From positions 186,001 to 250,000 of the forward strand of contig NZ_FUYP01000002.1 in the NCBI RefSeq assembly GCF_900168005.1: DNA of 64,000 nt, read 5' to 3'. The notes under the pieces are model-generated. The model was not told the DNA's origin. It ran no database searches and was given only the letters and a program-made list of their open reading frames with translations. The first letter of the stretch is position 1. Each line of letters starts with the position of its first letter. Source of the DNA: Sphingopyxis flava. GTDB taxonomy: Bacteria; Pseudomonadota; Alphaproteobacteria; Sphingomonadales; Sphingomonadaceae. Positions 17,058-26,788 of the stretch are shown here, one piece after another. The translations under genes were made by a program, and so were the position numbers.

Positions 17058-18308
17058 ATGACCGATCAACTCACCCTGACCTCCGCCGCCGATTTTCCGG
17101 CGATCACCCTGGATGATGTGCGCGGGGCAGCAAGGCGAATTAACGGTGCGGTCGTGCGCACGCCGACCCTTCATTCGCAGACATTGTCTGAACTGGTCGG
17201 CGCCGACGTCTGGTTGAAGTTCGAAAATCTGCAGTTCACGGCAGCTTATAAGGAACGCGGCGCGCTCAACGCGCTGCTCCTCCTCGACGACGATGCGCGC
17301 GCACGCGGCGTGATCGCTGCGTCCGCAGGCAATCATGCGCAGGGCCTTGCTTATCACGGCAAGCGGCTCGGCGTGCCTGTGACCATCGTCATGCCGAGCA
17401 CGACGCCGCAGGTGAAGGTCTCGCAGACGGCAAGCCACGGCGCGACGATCGTCCTTCATGGCGAAAAATTCGACGATGCTTACGCCCATGCGCGCGAGCT
17501 TGAAAAGGAACGCGGTCTCACCTTTGTCCATCCCTTCGACCATCCGCATGTCGCGGCGGGGCAGGGGACGGTGGCGCTTGAGATGCTCGAGGACGTTCCC
17601 CAGCTTGATACGCTGATCGTGCCGATCGGCGGCGGCGGACTGCTTTCGGGCATGGGCACCGCGGCGCGCGGGATCAAGAACGACATGCGCCTCGTGGGCG
17701 TCCAGGCCGAACTCTACCCGTCGATGTATGCTGAGCTCAACGGCGTCGACATGGCGTGCGAGGGCGATACTCTGGCCGAAGGGATCGCGGTGAAGGAGCC
17801 CGGCGCCTATACGCGCAAGCTCGTCGCCGAACTCAACGATGACATTGTTCTCGTCGCCGAGCGCCATCTGGAACGTGCGGTCAGTCTGCTGCTTCAGATC
17901 GAGAAGACGGTAGTCGAGGGCGCGGGCGCGGCGGGGCTGGCGGCGATGCTTGCGCATCCTGAGGAATTCGCCGGGCGCAAGGTCGGGCTCGTGCTGACCG
18001 GCGGCAATATCGACACGCGTCTTCTGGCGAATGTTCTGCTGCGCGATCTCGCCCGTTCGGGCCGAATTGCGCGTCTCCGCATCCGCCTGCAGGACCGGCC
18101 GGGCGCGCTTTTCAAGGTGATGAAGCTATTCGACGAAAAGCAGGTCAACATCATCGAAATCTATCACCAACGCATCTTCACGACCCTCCCTGCGAAGGGT
18201 CTGATCACCGACATCGAATGCGAAGCGCGCGACCGCGAACATCTCGACAGCCTCGTCGCTGCGCTGCGCGAGGCGGGCTATATGGTGACCACCGTCGAAC
18301 TCGCATGA
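17058..18308 (+). CDS. ilvA: threonine ammonia-lyase with ACT domain
   Basis: PLP-dependent deamination of L-threonine to 2-oxobutyrate, the entry step to isoleucine. The protein has 416 residues. The PLP lysine is in the FENLQFTAAYKERGA motif (~60), the phosphate-binding loop is VPIGGGGLLSG (~195), and a C-terminal ACT domain starts near residue 335 (LRIRLQDRPGALFKVMK). The single ACT domain and length match the ~400-residue alphaproteobacterial type rather than the 514-residue E. coli IlvA. The final TGA overlaps the ATG of the following thioesterase, so the two are co-translated. Activity on serine is also possible. Confidence 0.93.
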   Translation: MTDQLTLTSAADFPAITLDDVRGAARRINGAVVRTPTLHSQTLSELVGADVWLKFENLQFTAAYKERGALNALLLLDDDARARGVIAASAGNHAQGLAYHGKRLGVPVTIVMPSTTPQVKVSQTASHGATIVLHGEKFDDAYAHARELEKERGLTFVHPFDHPHVAAGQGTVALEMLEDVPQLDTLIVPIGGGGLLSGMGTAARGIKNDMRLVGVQAELYPSMYAELNGVDMACEGDTLAEGIAVKEPGAYTRKLVAELNDDIVLVAERHLERAVSLLLQIEKTVVEGAGAAGLAAMLAHPEEFAGRKVGLVLTGGNIDTRLLANVLLRDLARSGRIARLRIRLQDRPGALFKVMKLFDEKQVNIIEIYHQRIFTTLPAKGLITDIECEARDREHLDSLVAALREAGYMVTTVELA

Positions 18309-18697
18309 AGACGTTCACTCTCGATCTGATCGCAACGCCCGACACGATCGACGAGCTCGGCCACGTCAACAACGCGGTGTGGGTCCAGTGGATTCAACAG
18401 GTCGCAACCGCGCATTGGGACGCTGCGGCGCCGCAGGCGCATAAGGACGCCTATGTCTGGGTCGTGGTAAGGCACGAGATCGACTATCTGCGTGCGCTCG
18501 GTCCCGGCGGGCGAGTGACGGCACGCACCTGGGTTGCCGACGCGCCGCTGGGTGCGAAGTTTGACCGCTTCATGGAGTTTGCGGGCGATGACGGACGGGT
18601 GCATGTCCGCGCAAGGACCGTATGGGCCCTCCTCGACAAGGCGAGCGGCCGCCCCCTTCGGGTGACGGGCGCGGTGGTGGCGCCCTTCTTATCGTGA
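18305..18697 (+). CDS. acyl-CoA thioesterase (4-hydroxybenzoyl-CoA thioesterase-like hotdog)
   Basis: A 130-residue hotdog-fold protein. The ELGHVNNAVWVQWIQQVAT helix lies at ~14-32 and the VVVRHEIDYLRALGPGG strand pair in mid-sequence. These match the YbgC/4HBT group, although the usual catalytic Asp position reads D-E-L-G here. The start overlaps the ilvA stop (ATGA). The acyl-CoA substrate is unknown. Confidence 0.83.
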   Translation: MKTFTLDLIATPDTIDELGHVNNAVWVQWIQQVATAHWDAAAPQAHKDAYVWVVVRHEIDYLRALGPGGRVTARTWVADAPLGAKFDRFMEFAGDDGRVHVRARTVWALLDKASGRPLRVTGAVVAPFLS

Positions 18698-19182
18698 TCA
18701 TGACCGGCGGCTGGCGCTCGATGGGTAGAGCGGACCTCGATGCTGTCGCCGCCATCTCCGATAGGGTGCACGGCGCTTTCACCGAACCACGGGGCGTCTA
18801 TTGCGAGCGCCTCGACCTATACCCGGCCGGATGCCGCGTGCTCGAGCGGGGCGCTGCTGTCGCGGGCTACCTTATCACCCACCCCTGGCATCGCGGCGCG
18901 GCGCCGAAGCTCGGGGCGCTGCTCGGTGCGTTGCCCGTGCCCGCCGATATCTATTATCTGCACGATATTGCGCTTCTTCCTGCGGCGCGAGGGACGGGTG
19001 CCGGTTCCGAGGCGGCAGCTTTCGTCCGACAACAGGCGCGCCTCGCAGGCTGCGAGGAAATCCGGCTTGTCGCGGTGAATGGCGCCGAAACCTATTGGCG
19101 CTCGCAAGGCTTTGAAGAGATCATGCCCGGGCAAGAGGCTCCCTATGGGCCGGGGTCGTATCTGATGCGAGGCTCTGTCTAG
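18694..19182 (+). CDS. GNAT family N-acetyltransferase
   Basis: A protein of about 160 residues. The YYLHDIALLPAARGTGAGSEA segment (~88-108) is the GNAT beta4 and acetyl-CoA loop, and the C-terminal AETYWRSQGFEE segment is typical of the fold. The start may be GTG 18694, which overlaps the thioesterase stop as GTGA, or ATG 18700 two codons later. It is the third gene in the ilvA run. The acceptor substrate is unknown. Its 3' end overlaps the convergent SH3-like gene by four bases. Confidence 0.78.
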   Translation: MIMTGGWRSMGRADLDAVAAISDRVHGAFTEPRGVYCERLDLYPAGCRVLERGAAVAGYLITHPWHRGAAPKLGALLGALPVPADIYYLHDIALLPAARGTGAGSEAAAFVRQQARLAGCEEIRLVAVNGAETYWRSQGFEEIMPGQEAPYGPGSYLMRGSV

Positions 19183-19502
19183 CGGGAAGTGGCCGCGACG
19201 CGTCGCCGCTCGACCCAGCCTTTCGCGCAGGTCGATGCATTGCGAAGCTCGAGGCCCTGCCTTGTGCCGGGGCATGCGCGACGCCCCTGTGCGAAATGCA
19301 CCCACAGCCAATTGCCGCGCGACCCGCAGACATAAACGGGCGTCCCGTGGTCGAGCTTGCCTACTTTGCCCGCGGCGATGGTCGGCGTGCGGTAGATGTT
19401 TGTCTTGCGGCCGCCTGCATCGGCTGCGATCGCGGCAGGCGAGCAGAAGGCGGGTGCCGGTCCTTGCGCGGCGAGCAGAAGGATGAGGGCTGAAACGATC
19501 AT
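19179..19502 (-). CDS. small secreted SH3-like domain protein
   Basis: A 107-residue exported protein. A signal peptide (MIVSALILLLAAQGPAPAFC) precedes a short SH3b-like core: NIYRTPTIAAGKVGKLDHGT, then VYVCGSRGNWLWVHF, the usual bacterial SH3 pattern for ligand or peptidoglycan contact. A cysteine-containing tail (STCAKGWVERRRV) completes it. Such proteins are often periplasmic and of unknown role. The gene converges on the GNAT gene. Confidence 0.68.
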   Translation of the reverse strand: MIVSALILLLAAQGPAPAFCSPAAIAADAGGRKTNIYRTPTIAAGKVGKLDHGTPVYVCGSRGNWLWVHFAQGRRACPGTRQGLELRNASTCAKGWVERRRVAATSR

Positions 19503-19800
19503 GGCGCGGTCTCCTGTCGGGCCGATGGGCCCCCGGGGGAGGCCCGCGCTTCATCCCTATCCGGACGAATGTGGCTCGGCCAGAAGAGAAGCGAAAAAAT
19601 CGGACGTCGTCGCGATCTTCATCAACAACCCTGCCGGGTGTCAGCGCATTCTGCTCCTGCCCGATATAGTATCGCGCGATCTTCCAAAGGCGCGCGGGCG
19701 ACAGAAGCGGTCGGTTCGGAGCGATGGATTCAGCCGCATAAGAAAGCTCATATGCGGCGATGGCCCCATAATCAGATCCCGAACCTTCAGACGGGGCTAA
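19503..19800. other. intergenic stretch with a short hairpin; no gene seen
   Basis: No reading frame with a ribosome-binding site or protein-like composition was found. A perfect 7-bp inverted repeat, CCGCATA/TATGCGG, occurs at 19734-19740 and 19751-19757. The stretch probably holds the promoter of the SH3-like gene on the minus strand and possibly a small RNA. Confidence 0.35.
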
Positions 19801-19830
19801 TGGGACCAGCGGGCTCGGCCGCCGGTCCCA
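19801..19830. terminator. strong hairpin after the adhesin gene
   Basis: A 12-bp stem with one mismatch (TGGGACCAGCGG / CCGCCGGTCCCA) and a 6-base loop lies 11 bases downstream of the adhesin stop on the minus strand. There is no long U-run, but the location and stability fit a terminator for the type I secretion operon. Confidence 0.6.
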
Positions 19831-19840
19831 TCCCCCCTCA

Positions 19841-22800
19841 TTAGGCAGCGAAGGCGGCCTGCGTCACCTGCTGCGCATCTGTGTTGAGCATGACGGCGAG
19901 CATGTCCCCCGACGCGGTACGGATCGCCGTGTCGGTGGCCGCCACGCCGCTGCCCGGCGTGCCCTGCTGGATGATGAGATCCTCAAACGAAAGCCCGCCG
20001 GACAATTGCAGCTTGTCCTCGCCGACCGTGAAATCGACGATGAGGTCCGCGAGCGCCAGGCTCGCTGCGCCGTTGGGGGCAAGGACGAAGATGTCCTCTC
20101 CTTCCCCGCCGACCAGCGTGTCCCGGCCGACGCCGCCGTCCAGCGTATCGTTACCCGCGCCGCCTTCGAGCAGATCGTCGCCCGCTCCGCCGATCAGCAT
20201 GTCGTCACCGGACGTGCCGGCCAGCGCGAGCCCGCCAGCGTTCAAGGGCGCATCGAGCGCCTGGCCATCGGGTCCGAAGGTCTGGACAAAGACGCCTTCG
20301 GGCAGCGGGATCGCTTCGCGAACAAGAAGCGATGCCGACACCGTCGTTCCTGGCTCGAGGTTGTTGACGAGGAGCAGCACGTCGGCGTCGAGATCACCGA
20401 GCAGGTCCAGCACTTGCGAAGGTACAGTAATTACCCCGTTCGCATCCGGCACTACATTGTTGAGGATGATGCTTCCATCGAGCAGCGCAAAACCCCCCAG
20501 CGACGTTGCTACGCCAGTGACCGCGCCCATTTCGAGCGGAGTTCGGATCAGCAACTGATAGGTTGCCGTCATTCCCGTCTTCGCCGTCAAGCCCTCGATG
20601 TCGAACGCCTCCACACGGCCCTGCAGCGCCCCGAGAACGGTCGGGCCGTTCGCGGCCGCGATCTGCGACCGCGATTCGACCTGCGTGTCGCCCGCGGGGT
20701 CATAACCGACCAGCAGTTGACCCCCGATAAAGACGCCGCTGAGGTTTGGCCCGACGCCGGCGACATTCAAGGTAAAGCCGTCAGGGACTGCAAAATTCGC
20801 GAGGATCGCTTCGGTGATCCGGATTTCCCCATCCTCCACTGTCAGAGGAACGTTCACAGGGCCATCGGGCCCGGTGCCCGATAGGGTGAAGGTGGCGCCC
20901 GAAGGGTCGCCATTGATCCCGATTGTGCTGGGCCGGCCTACGATGCCGATCAAGGCGGTGGGCTGCGCTGGATTGATCGCAACATATTTCCCGGTTTCCG
21001 GCAAGGATGCGGCCCAGCTTACCGCATAGCCGCCGTTATCCAGCAAGCGGAGATCAGCGATCTCGATCTCATCGAGGTCGAGCGCATTTGGCGAAATATC
21101 CTTAAGCAGCACCACGTCGCCCTGCTTCGCCCCCGCCGCATCGAAGCGCTGGATTCCCACCGTGTCGGTTTCACCATCGCCGTCGATGTCGGCTGCCCAG
21201 TGGACGGCGTAACCGCCATCGCGCGCGGCGGAGATCAGCACACCGCCATCGTCGTTGAAGCGCGAATAGCGATATCCCTCGCCATCGACCTGAACGGCTT
21301 CATTCAGGGCCTGGCCGTCCGGACCGAAGGTCTGGACGAATGCTCCCTCACCAGGCAGCGCTGTGGGTTCGCGGACCTGCATCGTTGCCGAAAAGGTGCT
21401 TCCGGCTTCGAGATTGGAGCCCGTGAGCGTCACCAGCACATCGCGGTCGCCCAATTGATCGAGGAGCGATTCCGGAACCGCAATCACCCCGTTTGCGTCA
21501 GGGAGAGCCCCGTTGATCAGGATGACCCCGCTCGGCAGATATTGCGCTCCGGCAATTCCGCTGAGGTCCAAGCCCTGCGGCGCACCGGCGATCTGGAGAA
21601 TATAGTTGGCGGTCAGCCCCTCAGCCGGGGTCGCGGCCTCGATGTGGAAGCTCTCGACTCGGCCGAAGCTGGTCAGCGTCGCTGGCCGGTCCGCGCCCAC
21701 CACAACCGATCCGCTGACATCAAGAAGCGGACTATCCGGCCCATAGCTGTAGGCAGGCCGCGATTCGATGGCGAGGGCTACGCCGGTATTCGGCGCCGTC
21801 TCAATGACGAGCGTATAACGGCCGTCGACGCTGAAGTTGGCGAGAATGGCATCGGTGATGATCACCTCTTCATCGCCAATCGATAGCGGGACGTTGACCG
21901 GATCGGACGGACCCGTGCCTGCCAAACGCAGCGTCGCTCCCTCGGGTACACCATAGGTTGCGATGACGGACGGTATGCCGACGATCGGTATCAGAATGAG
22001 ACCGTTCGGATTGCCGGGCAAACTGATCGACTGGAAATTATCCTCAACTTCCGTCGCCCAGGACACGGCATAACCGCCCCCGTCCAGCGCCGCGACGCGG
22101 ACAGCATTCGCAATGCCGTCGCCGCCGTTATCGTTGAGCAGCAGGGGCGAAAGACCCTGCAGGGCCACCGCATCGCCTTGCGGCGCGCCATCCTGATCAT
22201 AACCCCGGACGGCTATGCCCTCCACGTCGCCGTCGCCGTCGAGGTCATAGGCCCAGTGGACGACATAGCCGCCTCCCGGCAATGCCGTGATCTGGACGCC
22301 TTCCTCGTCGTCGAGATCGCTTGCCAAGGGGAACGCGCCATCGTCGATGCGGATTGCATCGCCGGTCGCATGCCCATCGGCGCCGAATGTCTGCACATAA
22401 ACGCCTTCCGGCGGCAGCGGTGTGCCTTCGCGCACCTGCATCGTCCCCGACAAAGTGCTGCCGGCCTGCAGATTGACGCCAATCAGGATCGCGAGGAAGT
22501 CATCGCCGCCGATCTGGTCGAGAAGGGCAGGCGGGACCGCCACGACGCCGTCGGTGTCGGGTGCGACGCCGATCTGGATCGTCCCGTCGGGAAGCTGCGT
22601 GGCGCCCGGTATCTGGCCGGTGTCATATCGGAAAGGATGGAGGCCGCGCAGCTGCAAAATGAAGGTCGGCGCCGGCCCGGAGCCCGGTGTGAAGTCCGTA
22701 ACGTCAAAGCTCTCTACCCGGCCGGCGGCGGCTAGCAACCCCGTGCCGTTCGCGTCTACGGCGGCGTCCAGTTCCACGCTCTGGAGCGGCGCATCAAGAT

Positions 22801-25800
22801 CGTAGTAAACGAGGCGTGCCGTCTCGACTTCCAATGTAATCTGGGCGCCCGGAGACGTCTGAGCCGTGAGGGTAAAGCGGCCGGTCCCGAGGAAGCCCGA
22901 CAATTGCTCCTCGGTAATGGAAATACGCCCGTCTTCGACGATCAGCGGCACGCTCACCTGGCCGTTCGGCCCCAGCCCTGACAGGGTGAAGGTCGCCCCA
23001 GCCGGTGCGTCGACCACATGAATATATCGCGGCTCACCGAGAATCGTGAGCTGCGTCAGGCCGTTGGCGTTAGCCTGCGCACTGACGTAGCGGTTGTCGG
23101 TCTCGGCCTCCAGTTTCCACGCGACGGCATAATTGCCGTCGGCGAGGGCTGCGACCTGGATCGATCCCGAAGACAGGCCAACCTCCTCCTCCACCGCGAG
23201 CAGCGGTGAGATGCCGTCGAGCAGTACCGGAGCGCCTTGCTTGGCGCCATCGGGCGAGAAACGCTGGGTCGCGAGCGTATCGCTTTCGCCGTCGCCGTCG
23301 GTATCGACCGCCCAGTGGGTTGCGAAGCCGCCTCCGGGCAGAGCGCTCACTTGGACATATTCCTCGTCATCGAGGTCCGTAGCAAGGCGGTTATCCGGAC
23401 CGTCGATCCGCGCGGACGAGTCCACGATCGGCGAACGCGTGTAGTAAAAGGCGCTGGACGGCGACACCGGGCCGACATTGCCCGCTGCGTCGGTGGCGAC
23501 CGCCGCGAAGCGGACCATGCCTTCACCCAGAGCGGTCAGATCAGCCTGCGACAGCGTCAGCGTGAAGTCGCCATTCGCACCGACCGTTGCGGGACGCGTA
23601 AAGGTGGCGCTCGCACTGTAAAGGGTGACGGCGACGCTGCTGCCAGCCGCTGCCGAGCCGGTAATCGTCGTGCCGTCGAGCCCTTCGGACAAGCCGACAT
23701 AGGGTCCCTCGCTCGCCGTGAGGGCGGTGACGGCGCCGTCGCCGATACGATCGAGGAGGACGGAACCCGACGCGACGGCGCTGACGTTCCCGACTGCATC
23801 GGTCTGCTGAGCGCTGAGCGACAGCGCGCCGTCGGCGAACTGGGCGAGAAGCGCCGGCGACAGGGTGAATGCGCCGTTCGTGACCGCCACTGCCAGCGAG
23901 AGCGGTTGATCCGGGTTGGCGGCGCTCAGTCCGCTGATTGTCAGGGTCGCGGTGGCACCCACCTCGATTCCCTGCAATTGTCCGCTCACCCCGGCCGCAG
24001 CCTCCGCTGCGTTGATTACGCCTCCCGAAAGCTCGGGGATAACCGGCGTAATCGTGCCGGTGTCGATCGTCAGCAGCAGCGGCAGAGAGAGCGGGCCGGC
24101 GTCACCGGCCGCGCTGAGGAAACGAGCTTCGAGGCTTCGCGTCCCATCGGAACCAAGCTGCGCCGCGCTGAGCTGGATATCGATCGAGAGCGTCTGGCCA
24201 GCAGCCGGAATGTCGTCGGCGCCGAGTGTGACACTCGCAACTTCCTGCCCTGCATAAAGGAGGCTGAGCCGGTCGCCGGCGGCCACGCCCGCCGATGCAT
24301 CATAGCGAAGCGTAACGACGACCCCGTCGGTGATCTCCGTTCCCGAAACGCGTGTGCCGTCGTCAACCTCCGGCCGCTCCGGTGCGCCGAGAAGGGTTGA
24401 TTGCGGCACATCGGGGATCAGGACGGCAACTTCGTCGCCCGCATCGTCCAGCTTCTGTGCCAGATCGGCGCCGCTGAATGGGGCCGCATCAAGGCTTTGC
24501 CCGTCATTGACCGCCTGCGCGGCCTGCGCAGCGAGCTCTGCCTGGGCGACGATCTGAGCGGCAGCGATGCCGCCAAGGGCGCTCGATGCATCGCTCGCGT
24601 CGACCGACGCCACCGCCGCATTGACGTTCGCAAGAGCGCCGGCGACGCTCGTCGACTGCGTGGCGATCGCTGCTGCGACACCGGCGTCGCCCGATGCCTC
24701 CGCGACATTTTCGAACACAGCGCTGATTACGGCAGAACTGGTGAGGTCGACCGGCGACCCCGTGGCGGAGCTGATCACCGCGGCCAGAGAGGTCGCCGCT
24801 GCGGCGCTCGCGCCAGCCTCGCCGCCCCCGACGCCTGCCGCATTGGCGGTGGCACCGACAACGGCGAGAAGGTTTGCGACTTGCGCCGCCGCCTTCTGCA
24901 CCGCGACCGCTTCGGCGAGCGCCGCCTGATCGGTGGCCCCCGCCGCTGTCGCGATCGGGTCATAGCTGGAAAGATCGACGTCCGCCGGCAGTCCCAATGC
25001 GGCTTTCACGGATGCTTCTGCCGCCTGTACGGCTGAGGCATCCGCATTTTCTCCCGCGACCGCCGCTACCAGCGTGGTCAGCGGCGACACCACGGTTGAT
25101 CCATCGAGAGCGACAAACTGTCCTTGGAACGGCTTGTCGAGCGCGATATCGCGGCTCAGCACGGTACCGTCTGCTGCCACGATTGGTGTCAGGATGATGT
25201 TTCCCGTGCCGAACAAGTTGCTGAAATTGCCCTGGGCGTCGGTGACGGTCCAATATTCCCCCGAGAGGACCCCGTCGCCATCGGCGTCGACATCGCCGGC
25301 ATCGAAGATTCCGTTCCCGTTGACGTCGACGAAGGCCTCATGGTCCCATAGCCCGTTGCCGTTCGTGTCGCGGAACAAGAGGGCGTTGGCAATATAGCCA
25401 TCGATCGCTGCGCCGCTCGCTCCGGCGTCAAAGGCGATCGACAGGCTCGCGCCTTCAGTCGCGGCATTGCCCGCCGCATCCGAAAAGCCCGTTCCCACCT
25501 CGAGCGCGATCGAGCCGGAACTGGAGAGGGTAGGGGTTAGTTCTGCCGTAAAGACCAGCGGATCTGCGGTCGCCTGCATGGCGCCCAGCGTCGCGCCCGT
25601 CACCGTGACGTCGGCTGCGGTAAAGTCGGTCGGCGCTTCGCTGAAGGTAAAGGTCAGCGTTGCCGTCTGCCCGGCAAGCAAGGTCTCCGACGAAGCTGTA
25701 ACCGCAACGGACGGCCCGGCCGTGTCGAGCGTCACCGTCGTGCTGCCTGGCGCCCCGCTGTTGCCCGCAACATCTGTCTGCTGAGCCGAAATGGTGAGCG

Positions 25801-26788
25801 TGCCGTCAGCAAACTGCTGGAGGAGGGCGGGGGTCAGTTCAATCGCGCCGTCTGCCGCGACCGGCAACGGGATCGACAGCGCTGCACCGTCTGCCTTTGC
25901 AGTGCCCGCGACACTGGCGGTTGCACTGGCTCCCGCTTCGATCCCGCCGAGCGTTGCAGTCACGCCAGCGGCGGCTTCCGCGCCGCTTACCAGCCCACCC
26001 GAAATCGAGGCAATGGCGGGCGCAGCCGGTGCCTCTGTGTCGACGGTGATTGTAAGCGCCGCCGATGACGCACCGACATTCCCGGCCGCATCGCTCGCGC
26101 GTGCGGTGATGCTATGCGTGGCTCCCGCCGGGAGAGTCACATCGATCGAGAAGGCGCCCGAGGCATTCGCTGTGGTGGTGCCGAGCGAGGTCTGACCGTT
26201 GAAAAGCTCGACGCGGGCATTGGCCTCGGCATTGCCGGTGATCGTCAGGCCCTGCGTGACGTTGGTGATGCGATCGCTGGCCGATGCGCCGCTGTCGTCG
26301 GCTGCTGCAAGGGCAAGCCCGGTTGGGGCCGCCGGAGGGGTCGTATCCGGAGCGGGCGGCGCGGGAGGAGCGCTAGGCTTTCCGCCGCCACCGCCGCTCG
26401 CGGCGGCAGCGCCAACACCGACGGCGAGCAAGCCGCTGAGGACGCCGAGCATCGTGCCATTGCCTCCCCCGGTACCGGCGCCGGCCCCGCCTTCTTCCGC
26501 AGCCGGGGCGCTTTCTGCCGCGCCGCTCGCTTCGGCGCTCGCCTGGGCTTCGGCGGCTGCACTGTCCTCGCCTTCAATCGCGACGGTCGCGCTTGCCGAT
26601 GAGAAGGCCACATGGCTCTGGGTGCCATCCTGCGACCAGTGGGCGCCCTGGACGGGACGGCCGGTCGCCTCGTCGATGAACTCGATCGTCTCACCGGGCT
26701 GAAGGACGATACGGTTTGCGCCCTTCCCGAGACGGACGTGACGGACCCGGCCACCGGCGGCTCGCGATATTCTGGCTACAATGCTCAT
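19841..26788 (-). CDS. giant type I-secreted adhesin with Ig-like and RTX repeats
   Basis: A 2315-residue surface or extracellular protein, BapA/LapA-like in architecture. Order: an N-terminal BapA-prefix-like beta segment (~1-60), an acidic Ala-rich linker, a hydrophobic Gly/Ala segment followed by polyglycine (~110-135), Ig-like repeats (~150-460) with VTLDT/AGNVGA strands, a cluster of Asp-rich Ca-binding loops (DTNGNGLWD, DVNGNGIFD, DADGDG; ~470-505), a long Ala-rich helical region, more Ig-like repeats (~790-1115), three divergent ~355-residue modules (~1119-2183), RTX nonapeptides (GGAGDDLLEGGAGNDTL type, ~2190-2235) and a C-terminal type I secretion signal domain. ATG 26788 has GGGGG upstream; a TTG at 26803 is in the same frame but less likely. 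It is the last gene of the run encoding its probable exporter. Confidence 0.88.
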   Translation of the reverse strand: MSIVARISRAAGGRVRHVRLGKGANRIVLQPGETIEFIDEATGRPVQGAHWSQDGTQSHVAFSSASATVAIEGEDSAAAEAQASAEASGAAESAPAAEEGGAGAGTGGGNGTMLGVLSGLLAVGVGAAAASGGGGGKPSAPPAPPAPDTTPPAAPTGLALAAADDSGASASDRITNVTQGLTITGNAEANARVELFNGQTSLGTTTANASGAFSIDVTLPAGATHSITARASDAAGNVGASSAALTITVDTEAPAAPAIASISGGLVSGAEAAAGVTATLGGIEAGASATASVAGTAKADGAALSIPLPVAADGAIELTPALLQQFADGTLTISAQQTDVAGNSGAPGSTTVTLDTAGPSVAVTASSETLLAGQTATLTFTFSEAPTDFTAADVTVTGATLGAMQATADPLVFTAELTPTLSSSGSIALEVGTGFSDAAGNAATEGASLSIAFDAGASGAAIDGYIANALLFRDTNGNGLWDHEAFVDVNGNGIFDAGDVDADGDGVLSGEYWTVTDAQGNFSNLFGTGNIILTPIVAADGTVLSRDIALDKPFQGQFVALDGSTVVSPLTTLVAAVAGENADASAVQAAEASVKAALGLPADVDLSSYDPIATAAGATDQAALAEAVAVQKAAAQVANLLAVVGATANAAGVGGGEAGASAAAATSLAAVISSATGSPVDLTSSAVISAVFENVAEASGDAGVAAAIATQSTSVAGALANVNAAVASVDASDASSALGGIAAAQIVAQAELAAQAAQAVNDGQSLDAAPFSGADLAQKLDDAGDEVAVLIPDVPQSTLLGAPERPEVDDGTRVSGTEITDGVVVTLRYDASAGVAAGDRLSLLYAGQEVASVTLGADDIPAAGQTLSIDIQLSAAQLGSDGTRSLEARFLSAAGDAGPLSLPLLLTIDTGTITPVIPELSGGVINAAEAAAGVSGQLQGIEVGATATLTISGLSAANPDQPLSLAVAVTNGAFTLSPALLAQFADGALSLSAQQTDAVGNVSAVASGSVLLDRIGDGAVTALTASEGPYVGLSEGLDGTTITGSAAAGSSVAVTLYSASATFTRPATVGANGDFTLTLSQADLTALGEGMVRFAAVATDAAGNVGPVSPSSAFYYTRSPIVDSSARIDGPDNRLATDLDDEEYVQVSALPGGGFATHWAVDTDGDGESDTLATQRFSPDGAKQGAPVLLDGISPLLAVEEEVGLSSGSIQVAALADGNYAVAWKLEAETDNRYVSAQANANGLTQLTILGEPRYIHVVDAPAGATFTLSGLGPNGQVSVPLIVEDGRISITEEQLSGFLGTGRFTLTAQTSPGAQITLEVETARLVYYDLDAPLQSVELDAAVDANGTGLLAAAGRVESFDVTDFTPGSGPAPTFILQLRGLHPFRYDTGQIPGATQLPDGTIQIGVAPDTDGVVAVPPALLDQIGGDDFLAILIGVNLQAGSTLSGTMQVREGTPLPPEGVYVQTFGADGHATGDAIRIDDGAFPLASDLDDEEGVQITALPGGGYVVHWAYDLDGDGDVEGIAVRGYDQDGAPQGDAVALQGLSPLLLNDNGGDGIANAVRVAALDGGGYAVSWATEVEDNFQSISLPGNPNGLILIPIVGIPSVIATYGVPEGATLRLAGTGPSDPVNVPLSIGDEEVIITDAILANFSVDGRYTLVIETAPNTGVALAIESRPAYSYGPDSPLLDVSGSVVVGADRPATLTSFGRVESFHIEAATPAEGLTANYILQIAGAPQGLDLSGIAGAQYLPSGVILINGALPDANGVIAVPESLLDQLGDRDVLVTLTGSNLEAGSTFSATMQVREPTALPGEGAFVQTFGPDGQALNEAVQVDGEGYRYSRFNDDGGVLISAARDGGYAVHWAADIDGDGETDTVGIQRFDAAGAKQGDVVLLKDISPNALDLDEIEIADLRLLDNGGYAVSWAASLPETGKYVAINPAQPTALIGIVGRPSTIGINGDPSGATFTLSGTGPDGPVNVPLTVEDGEIRITEAILANFAVPDGFTLNVAGVGPNLSGVFIGGQLLVGYDPAGDTQVESRSQIAAANGPTVLGALQGRVEAFDIEGLTAKTGMTATYQLLIRTPLEMGAVTGVATSLGGFALLDGSIILNNVVPDANGVITVPSQVLDLLGDLDADVLLLVNNLEPGTTVSASLLVREAIPLPEGVFVQTFGPDGQALDAPLNAGGLALAGTSGDDMLIGGAGDDLLEGGAGNDTLDGGVGRDTLVGGEGEDIFVLAPNGAASLALADLIVDFTVGEDKLQLSGGLSFEDLIIQQGTPGSGVAATDTAIRTASGDMLAVMLNTDAQQVTQAAFAA

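Noticed and set aside
19396..19800. Plus-strand reading frame past the SH3-like gene
   Set aside because: It is mostly antisense to that gene and its tail has no ribosome-binding site or recognisable protein character.
20085..20230. Repetitive Gly-Gly-x-Gly-Asp-Asp coding sequence as a possible CRISPR or tandem-DNA array
   Set aside because: The repeats are in-frame RTX nonapeptides of the adhesin with varied codons, not exact DNA repeats with spacers.
20006..26602. Several long plus-strand reading frames across the adhesin gene
   Set aside because: They are shadows of the repetitive adhesin gene; no start signals or domain motifs are seen in them.
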